Shown here in pieces: positions 57,507-64,000 of a stretch of 64,000 bases of DNA (position 1 is its first letter; each line of letters begins with the position of its first letter). The notes beneath the pieces were generated by a model. That model had not been told where the DNA came from. It saw only the letters and a list, made by a program, of their open reading frames with translations, and did not search any database. The DNA comes from Metaphire vulgaris (Eukaryota; Annelida; Clitellata; Crassiclitellata; Megascolecidae), in NCBI GenBank assembly GCA_018105865.1, contig CM030859.1:4640343-4704342 (forward strand). Direction: 5' to 3'. The translations under genes were made by a program, and so were the position numbers.

Positions 57507-59417
57507 ATGTCCGCGATGAACCGTCAAGCGTCGCCGCCGTCAACGGAACTTCTGCACGTCGTCGGTCAAGACTGCTCTGGAGGCGCCAGGACACGGTGCG
57601 ACTTCCTCGTTGCCGAAGACGCCGCCTTATGCGGATCGGCCGACGCGCCGAACCACGGAACTTTCGATCGCGCTAGATTCCCCGTCGCGAGTTCCGGTTC
57701 CGGTTCTACTCCGACAACTTCCGGGAACATGTCTTGGTTCGGCGGATCTTTGGGCGGAGGTCAGTCGTCGAAGACACTGGGAACGCTGCCGCGAAACATC
57801 CTTGCCATCTGGGACCGACCTGCCACGTACGAAGAGGAACTGGAGGATCGGATGGGGGTCCTTCGGATGAGCACGACGACGCTCTACGAGAGTCTCGTTT
57901 CGGAGAGGAAGAAGGGGGAGGCGCTGAGTCACCAGCTGAGCGCACGCGAGTTGAGTCATCGAGGAGCCGTCGAGAGGCTTCGGGAGCAGTACGACCAGCG
58001 CTTCGAGCGGTTGAAGGGCCGAGCGCGTCTGCTCGTGACGCGCTGCGAGTTCCTGAGAAACGAGAAACAGCTGGCGGAGCAGAGGTTGACCCAGGCGGTC
58101 GACAGCAACACCAGAGAGCGGCAGCGAATGGAGCGGAAAATATGCGCTCTGCAGGAAGAGATCGATCGATTGAAGAACGAAAAAGTCGATGACGTCGACG
58201 AAGCACGTGACCTCCTTCTTCCGGTTCTCAGAGTGACCGAGGATGACGATGACGTCGAGGAGGAGAGAGGAGAGAAGAAGGTCAGACAGGAGTCGACGGT
58301 TAACTGCCGTTCGAGCGGTCGTTCCAGCGAGTTTTTGAGATTGCTGTGCGATACAGCGGTTGCAAGGGTTGCCTTCCTTGAACATTGGATCGATGCTTTA
58401 AGTTCCAGTCATTCGACGACGATGGAAAAACAGACGGAGACGCTTCGCTCGATTGATCGCCGTTCGAACAGTTGTCCCGTGATGGAGATCGGCTCCCATC
58501 TCTTCCATCTCTCCTCCGACGCCGAATCGTTCCATTCGAACGAGAATCACCTCGAAGACCGTCGCTCCGTCCTGCAGGTCACGAAACCAGGCGCGTCGAG
58601 TCCAGTCCAGAGAAGTCTGAGTGAAGATAGGACGTCCGAGCAGGCAGTTCTCCGAATGAAAAGCTACCCTCCAACCTCTTCCACCGTTTCCTCTGGCAGG
58701 ATCTTCTCGAACACTCGAGGAGGCATGCCGCCTGTGACGACGGGCACTGTCGCCGTCCCCATCCTACCGTCTACCCTACGAACGTCACTCCATAAGCTGT
58801 TTCACAGCGGAAAGTCGACGAGTCCAAGCGAAGCCTCTACCTCCTCCTCCTCCTCTCTCCAAGACAAGAGAGTCGCCGCCGCGGGAAGAAACGGCACTTT
58901 TTCCGACGAGGAACCGGCGACCGTCGATGGCGGTAACCTTAAGCGCACTAGATTCCGTGCGTCGAAAAACGGGAAATTCTCCGCGTCCCTGAATCCTGCC
59001 CCTCACGCCAAGCGCCATTCCTCGCTGCCGAGGAAAACGGAACTGTTCCGGAAGTTTCACTACGGCGGAAAGCACGAGAAAGAACCTCGATCGGCGGACA
59101 CACTGTACCTGGATGATCTCAAACGCGCCGCCCTCCTCCCGGCGAACAACGAACCGCTGACGAAGCAGGAACGCGTCCTCGGCATTCGACTGGACCGTGC
59201 CAGCGCCGCCGACGCCGGCACCACCGCCCGACAAGCCCCCGACAACCCCCCTGGCAGCACGTACGCTGCTTCCGACTGCCTGAAGGAACTGCCGACCGTA
59301 CGACTGAACAGCCAGACGGACAACGAATCGACCGAGTCGCTCCCCGACAGGATGGACGGATTCGCCGCTGAGAGGGAGGGGGAGGAGCAGGAGCAGCAGC
59401 AGAAACGAAGACGATGA
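57507..59417 (+). CDS. Intron-less 636-residue coiled-coil protein of unknown function
   Basis: One uninterrupted reading frame starts at an ATG in a GC-rich, transposon-free stretch. I do not recognise the family. Residues 1-75 are low complexity. MSWFGGSLGGG at residue 75 could be an alternative start. Residues 105-230 are strongly heptad-like and charged (for example LSHQLSARELS, RLREQYDQRFERLKGRARLL), predicting a coiled coil. An acidic patch TEDDDDVEEERGEKK follows, then a short hydrophobic stretch LCDTAVARVAFLEHWIDAL. The C-terminal half is Ser/Thr/Pro-rich and disordered, with several RxxS sites and a basic end EQQQKRRR. No signal peptide or membrane segment is visible. A cytoskeletal or scaffold role is only a guess. 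It could also be one large exon of a longer gene. Confidence 0.72.
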   Translation: MSAMNRQASPPSTELLHVVGQDCSGGARTRCDFLVAEDAALCGSADAPNHGTFDRARFPVASSGSGSTPTTSGNMSWFGGSLGGGQSSKTLGTLPRNILAIWDRPATYEEELEDRMGVLRMSTTTLYESLVSERKKGEALSHQLSARELSHRGAVERLREQYDQRFERLKGRARLLVTRCEFLRNEKQLAEQRLTQAVDSNTRERQRMERKICALQEEIDRLKNEKVDDVDEARDLLLPVLRVTEDDDDVEEERGEKKVRQESTVNCRSSGRSSEFLRLLCDTAVARVAFLEHWIDALSSSHSTTMEKQTETLRSIDRRSNSCPVMEIGSHLFHLSSDAESFHSNENHLEDRRSVLQVTKPGASSPVQRSLSEDRTSEQAVLRMKSYPPTSSTVSSGRIFSNTRGGMPPVTTGTVAVPILPSTLRTSLHKLFHSGKSTSPSEASTSSSSSLQDKRVAAAGRNGTFSDEEPATVDGGNLKRTRFRASKNGKFSASLNPAPHAKRHSSLPRKTELFRKFHYGGKHEKEPRSADTLYLDDLKRAALLPANNEPLTKQERVLGIRLDRASAADAGTTARQAPDNPPGSTYAASDCLKELPTVRLNSQTDNESTESLPDRMDGFAAEREGEEQEQQQKRRR

Positions 59418-59509
59418 AGAGAAATCGTTCGGTCCATTCGACGTTCGGGAGACTTCATCAAAGACGAAACGGAATTGCCAACATAGGTCGGATCGAACAG
59501 AAGGTCCCA

Positions 59510-59515
59510 AATAAA
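59510..59515 (+). promoter_or_regulatory. Poly(A) signal AATAAA after the coiled-coil gene
   Basis: AATAAA lies about 93 bases after the TGA at 59415-59417, and supports 59417 as the true end of the coding region. Confidence 0.6.
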
Positions 59516-59559
59516 TCGGCTTTTGACGGTCTTGGTAAGAACTTGAAACACTGTCTTCA

Positions 59560-60665
59560 CTGATCATAAAGCGCAAGATCGATTTTACGTGCTTATTTTC
59601 TTCGCCGCTTAAAACTCCACCCTATTCCATTATAATTATAGCCTTTTGACTGCGTGATTCGCAATAATGTCTTTGTTCTACAGACGTGATTTTCTGCAGA
59701 TTTTCAATGTCTGAATTATTATTGTTTCATCTGATTTTCGAAAAAACGTACTTTTTTGATTATTCGTTATTTATTATAATTATTATTTGTTTATTATTAG
59801 TATTTTTACTAATTACGTCTGATATCTATTATTATTTTTTAATACTATTTATAACTATTCATTTGTTGGGCATTTGTTTGCATTAACAACTGTCAGTGTT
59901 ATATAATATCGGAAGTGCAGAGAACCAGAGTACGCGACGCCGTTTCTTAAAACTATAATAAATCTCGATGTTCGGCGAAAAATTAACGGCAAAACAAAAC
60001 TAAACACTTGTTTATTTTACGCTATTTACCCATAGTCTCACACTCTCGCCAGCACTCGATGCGACAAAACCGTGAATATTCATAAGGTGAAGCTGGTTTG
60101 AGCAGCAAGTAGAATATTTAAATTGGCGGGATCTGAGAACCCGTTTTTGGACCTGGGTGCCAAAAATATATAATAAAACCCATTTTCTTAGCTCTGGGAC
60201 CTTATTAATTTGCTGTCTGGTAAATCTGGAAGTATTCCGGAAATTTGTTCGGAATTTTTGTCGTATTGTGAAATGTAGTTTCATCTGATTTCGAAAATCG
60301 TTCATCTTCAATTATGTTTCCAAACGTCTGTTCAGTTAATCGATTGATAGATCTTTATGCTTTGCATTCCTGTTACAAATATTGCAGAAACAGTTCTTAA
60401 AGGCTGCTTGGGAAGTTGGTGGGTTGGACCTGGGTCCAAAAAACCGACCCATAGACAGCGGCTCTGATTATATTTGATGGTAAATTTGAAAATGTTGTTG
60501 TTCTTTTTTGTCGTATTGTGATGTCGCCCACATATTATCGTTCATCTTCAATTCTGTAAACCACGAATTGGCGACATAAATGCGTCGATTGGAGAGGAAG
60601 GAGAACATCACAACAGCCCTCAGCGCCCGTGTAATAGATGCTGTGCAGAAGATAAGAAGAGGTCC
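59560..60665. other. No gene; hAT fragment trace
   Basis: 59745-59905 matches the TTATTA-rich centre of the 36330 element. Near 60435-60465 is a CCCATAGACAGCGGCTCTG end of the AACCC family. No gene seen. Confidence 0.4.
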
Positions 60666-60719
60666 ATGATTAAGACGAGAATAGACTTGTTTTCTCGTCT
60701 AAAACTTATTTATATTACG

Positions 60720-60909
60720 CTCCCTCTCTCTCTCTTCTCTCTCTATTCTCTCTCTCTCTTCTCTCTCTCTCTCTCTCTCTCTCTTCCTCTCTTTCTCTCT
60801 CGCTCTCTCTGTTCGGTGCTGACTCGTTATCAGAACCTAAATCGTGCCTTAAAATTTGCAAAAAAACTCTCCAGTGCTTTCCAAATTCCAAAACGCTTCA
60901 TTGTTTCCA

Positions 60910-60971
<62 letters not shown>
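60720..60971 (+). repeat. TC microsatellites
   Basis: Two (TC)n tracts, 60720-60810 and 60914-60971. Confidence 0.95.
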
Positions 60972-60973
<2 letters not shown>

Positions 60974-61083
60974 CTTGCCTCTTTCTTTCTGCATAGGTTT
61001 TGTGACGCTGTTCATTTGTTTCCATGATCCAGTCCAATAACATTCTCCTTGGCCTTCCTTTTGTCTTTCTTCCTGATATACTT

Positions 61084-61256
61084 CAGGAGCGTCGCCAGGA
61101 ATTTGATTTGGGAGGGTTTAAATATTTTGGGTGGGTATAAATCTTATCTATAAACCACATAAACCATATACATAAAACCACATGTAAATCACATAAAAAA
61201 CTTTATGGTTTGGGGGGTATATATACCGATATACCCCCTCCGTCGCTACGCCCCTG
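61084..61256 (-). mobile_element. hAT-type MITE inside a LINE
   Basis: 173 bp, ends CAGGAGCGTCGCCAGG and CCGTCGCTACGCCCCTG, perfect 8-bp duplication ATATACTT. Inverted relative of 8627-8800. Confidence 0.92.
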
Positions 61257-61600
61257 ATATACTTCCTTCAAATTCCGCTTCAATTGCTGTTCTAAGCAAT
61301 GTTTCCCTCTTAACACGTGTCCAATCCAATTCCTTTGTCTTCTTTTTGATGATAATAATTATCGATCATTGTTCTTCCGCCGTCCATCTGCGATAACTCC
61401 GTTTGAATTCTTGTCCGTCCACTTGACCTTTTCCATCCTCATCCATGCATAGCCACATTTCGATGAATGCTTCCAGCTTTTCTATGCTCTTTTTCTGAAG
61501 AGTCCGTGTTTCTGGGAATTTAGGGTTACGTTCCATATCAACGTTTTTAATTAACACTCGCTTGACTCGCTTCTTTAGTTCCATGCTTAGTCCTTTTACC

Positions 61601-62090
61601 CAGGGGCTTCTATCCCTATTTAAGGTGGGCGCAGTGTGCGCCCGGAAAAAAAATGGGGGGAAATATTTTGCTTTCAACACCTTTATATAAACTATTAATA
61701 AGCTAAATGATGCTACTTATCTGAACAGAACCGACACTGATATTGATTCAAAATAACCAATCGTGACGTAATCAGTGGCGTCATTTCCATGCCCCCAAAA
61801 AAATGAAAAAAATTCATTTATTATGCAAACCGTTCAAATTTGCCAACATTGGCCATAAAATTTGCCAAAATTGACTGACAAAATTTGCCAAAATTTTGCA
61901 CAAAATCAAAAATTTGCAAAAATTTCAAATGCGTAAGATTTGCAAAAAATTGCTAAAATTTGCAAAAAATTATCTACAAGAAAAGCGTGAAATGACGCTA
62001 CTAGATAAAAATAATACAAAGGATAAAAGGCTGAAAATAATTAAGTCCCAAGTGAGCAAATTTTTGGGGATTTGTATTTCCTTCAACCTG
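61601..62090 (+). mobile_element. hAT-type element inside a LINE
   Basis: 490 bp, starts CAGGGGCTTCTATCCC, ends CCTTCAACCTG, perfect 8-bp duplication CTTTTACC. Same family as 41951-42569, with a TTTGCCAAAATT word array. Confidence 0.88.
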
Positions 62091-62517
62091 CTTTTACCAG
62101 TTCTCCCCTTTCCAAAAACGCTCGTTTTTCCATCGCTATTTTTATCTGTTCTTGGCACCTGGCATCTTCTGTTATTAGGCTCCCTACATGTAGATAATGT
62201 ACGGTTTTTCTCCTTCAACCGTTATTTGCGGTTTTTTTTAATTACCATGACTTTTGTTTTCTAGCGTCTTTATTTTCACGTCATATTCTTTTGACGTTTT
62301 ATTTAAACTGTCCGTCATTCTTTGTAGCTCTCTTTCACTCCCCGTCAACATCGCATCGTCGTCTGCAAAGCGTATGGCTTGTATCAGGTTCCCGCCAATT
62401 TTTATGTTATCAGTAGTTATGAAATATTGATGGAAATCCCAGCCTCTGTTTCAGCCTCAACCTCGTTTATCATTTCAAAAGAACTCAACACATTGCCTCA
62501 TTACGGGTACTACCAAA

Positions 62518-62710
62518 CAGGGATATTTTTATACCCCTTAATTAACACCCCCAAACACCACCACCCCCCAATTTGAGACCGACACTCCTCCAACACCTCC
62601 CCAATCTCAGCTATGGGATGACTTTTTGGCTTGTCAGACTTTTTTTGGGCAGGGGACCCCAGAATTTACGGACACCCTCCCAAATTGATAATCCTATAGA
62701 AATAACCCTG
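62518..62710 (+). mobile_element. hAT-type MITE, CAGGGATATTT ends
   Basis: 193 bp, ends CAGGGATATTTTTATA and CTATAGAAATAACCCTG, flanks CTACCAAA/CTGCCAAA (7 of 8). Contains GACTTTTTGGCTTGTCAG. Confidence 0.88.
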
Positions 62711-62718
62711 CTGCCAAA

Positions 62719-63436
62719 GCGTATTCGTGGCTCTGATATCAGAGGATAGGTGTTCGGGGATCGATGCTCACAGGCGGTGAAATCACAAAAAACGAAGACA
62801 GCGGTTGAGGCGGCGGCAGCTGTGTTGAAGCTGCCAGTGGCTTGCCATCGACCTAGTCATCATGGCCTAGTACTGCAACTGCGCTGGTCATTGAGATTGT
62901 TTACGCAAGCGGCCGCTCGTTATCTGCGGCGAAGATAATTGGTGTTTGCTGCCCTCCTCCTCCTCCTCCTCGGTTTCCCTTATCTCGCCCGAACGCCCCC
63001 GTCTGACCTTAAGGCTGAAATTTAAGAAGTGACTCGAGTGACATGAACGACTCACGAAAGCTGAAAATTCCGCCGAGTGTTGTCCAGAAGAACAGTTGCT
63101 GTAACTTATTCAATTTGGATTAGGAACATGGCCTGAATTCATTCTATACACTCGGCGAGATTGTACTTCTTGGGGAAGCCCTGTTAAATCTGTTAAAGTC
63201 TTATCTAGAAAATGTAGACTTTTGGATCTTAAACCTACATCTGGCTAATGGGTTGGCTGAGCCAGTGAACGTAGGGTAGCGGCCTATACTATGGTGGCGA
63301 TGGGAGATCGATTTTCCACGAAACCAAAAATGGGGTTTAGCAGTAATGGAAACTGGCTCTGAATTTGCAAAATGGTAGGTAATCGTAGGCTAATGATTAT
63401 ATATCTTACGGTAAATGTGCTTGTATTTCAGCGTTA
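62719..63436. other. No gene seen
   Basis: Plus-strand 62750-62938 is open (VEAAAAVLKLPVACHR) but has no supported start or splice sites. A CTC repeat lies at 62953-62970. Confidence 0.4.
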
Positions 63437-63542
63437 CTGGACTCGGAGATGACCATGGGTCCATTTTTCAGAACCCAATCCAAACCAACTCATCAAATCT
63501 CCAACCCAACCCATGCCGATAATAAGTTTACTTGACCCAACC
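63437..63542 (+). mobile_element. Fragment of the AACCC hAT family
   Basis: GACCATGGGTCC, CCAATCCAAACCAACTC and ACCCAACCCATG resemble 54717-54976 inverted. Confidence 0.55.
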
Positions 63543-63649
63543 CCATTTGAATCAATCTGCGACTTCTGCTTGGCACAGCCTGTTTGGCTTGTGCCTCCTC
63601 ACACAGCGACAATTGTCGGGTGTCACGACAGAACTTTCGGTCTCGATGT

Positions 63650-63935
63650 CCTCGGGTTCCGCGACAATTCGTCAGACTTTTCGACTACCGACAGTAGGCC
63701 TACTACGATACCCTAACCTAAGTTACCTAACCCTAAACATAACCCTACCCCTGACTAACCCTAACTCTAGCAATAACCCTAGCAATAACCCTAGCAATAA
63801 CCCTAGCAATAACCCTAGCAATAACCCTAACCTAAACCCACCCTAACCCTAACTCTAGCACAGATATTGTAGTAGACCTACTGCCAGTAGACCAAAAGTC
63901 TGTAGACGAATTGTGGTACCATGTCCTCGGAACAC
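63650..63935 (+). repeat. Inverted repeat around a telomere-like array
   Basis: Left arm 63650-63713 (words CGACAATTCGTCAGACTTTT, GACAGTAGGCCTACTACGAT) matches the inverted right arm 63866-63935. Between them lie CCCTAA-type units and five CCCTAGCAATAA 12-mers (63766-63830). Confidence 0.8.
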
Positions 63936-64000
63936 CGATTGAATTTTGACGGCCGCTCTGTACTGTCGCATCTACAGTATTTGTTCATTACTGATGGTGT

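Larger units (their letters stand above)
60990..62450 (-). pseudogene. RTE-like LINE remnant split by two MITEs
   Basis: From right to left the minus strand encodes IQAIRFADDDAMLTGSEREL (reverse-transcriptase active site; 62400-62100), then QKKSIEKLEAFIEMWL (61592-61300), then KAKENVIGLDHGN near the C-terminus (61075-61010). Removing 61601-62090 and 61084-61256 with one copy of each 8-bp site restores collinearity. Frameshifts make it inactive. Confidence 0.82.

Noticed and set aside
57627..58385. Long minus-strand open frames opposite the coiled-coil gene
   Set aside because: Shadows of a GC-rich coding sequence. They show no domain, signal peptide or splice context. The same applies to 58785-59576.
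62750..62938. Ala-rich plus-strand frame as an exon
   Set aside because: No acceptor or donor with matching phase and no recognisable motif.
63766..63830. CRISPR-like direct repeats
   Set aside because: The 12-mers are contiguous without spacers and belong to a telomere-like array in animal DNA.

Overview
This window is animal (metazoan) nuclear DNA. The coding exons are short, have GT..AG boundaries and keep consistent phase, and the domains (WSC, EGF, calcium-binding EGF, group III secretory phospholipase A2) are animal types. Most of the sequence is intron and intergenic DNA packed with small transposons, SINE and LINE fragments and microsatellites. The mix suggests a marine invertebrate, but I cannot place the phylum from sequence alone.

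Genes. (1) On the minus strand, 31740 down to 22125, lies a ten-or-more-exon type I membrane receptor. Its order is signal peptide, WSC, EGF-like, WSC, EGF-like, EGF, calcium-binding EGF, transmembrane helix and a short cytoplasmic tail with a tyrosine motif. (2) Just upstream on the same strand, 35978 to 33378, are the transmembrane and tail exons of a second, paralogous receptor. Its ectodomain exons are not visible here. (3) On the minus strand, 47406 to 46707, is the first exon of a group III secretory phospholipase A2-like gene, with its reading frame broken twice. (4) On the plus strand, 57507-59417, is an intron-less 636-residue coiled-coil protein that I do not recognise, followed by a poly(A) signal. 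(5) On the plus strand, 53086-53255, is a possible first coding exon of an unknown gene. A transposon-like coding fragment lies at 805-1135.

Mobile DNA dominates. I could delimit about thirty short non-autonomous hAT-type elements. Most start CAG and end CTG, and most have an exact or nearly exact 8-bp target duplication, which gives base-level boundaries. Several are nested: 18065-19323 inside 17671-19334, 37748-40937 inside 37649-41089, 41951-42569 inside 41924-42773, and 49875-50174 inside 49689-50230. Others interrupt SINEs (14755-15038, 20556-21179) or a LINE (61084-61256, 61601-62090). Five near-identical 80-bp palindromes flanked by TTAA look like a piggyBac-type MITE, and four of them lie in receptor-gene introns. 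SINEs with a tRNA-like head and one with a 5S rRNA-like head share the same body. LINE 3' ends (reverse-transcriptase C-terminus plus a short tail) occur on both strands and often run directly into trinucleotide arrays.

Layout. 1-9.4 kb: LINE tails, hAT MITEs and microsatellites. 9.5-21.3 kb: nested hAT elements and SINEs. 21.6-31.8 kb: the WSC/EGF receptor gene. 32-36 kb: AT-rich piggyBac-like element, paralogous receptor 3' exons, 5S-headed SINE. 36-46.7 kb: nested hAT and LINE layers. 46.7-47.4 kb: phospholipase A2 exon. 47.7-56.8 kb: MITEs and LINE tails. 57-59.6 kb: coiled-coil gene. 60-64 kb: an interrupted LINE, further MITEs and a telomere-like array inside an inverted repeat.
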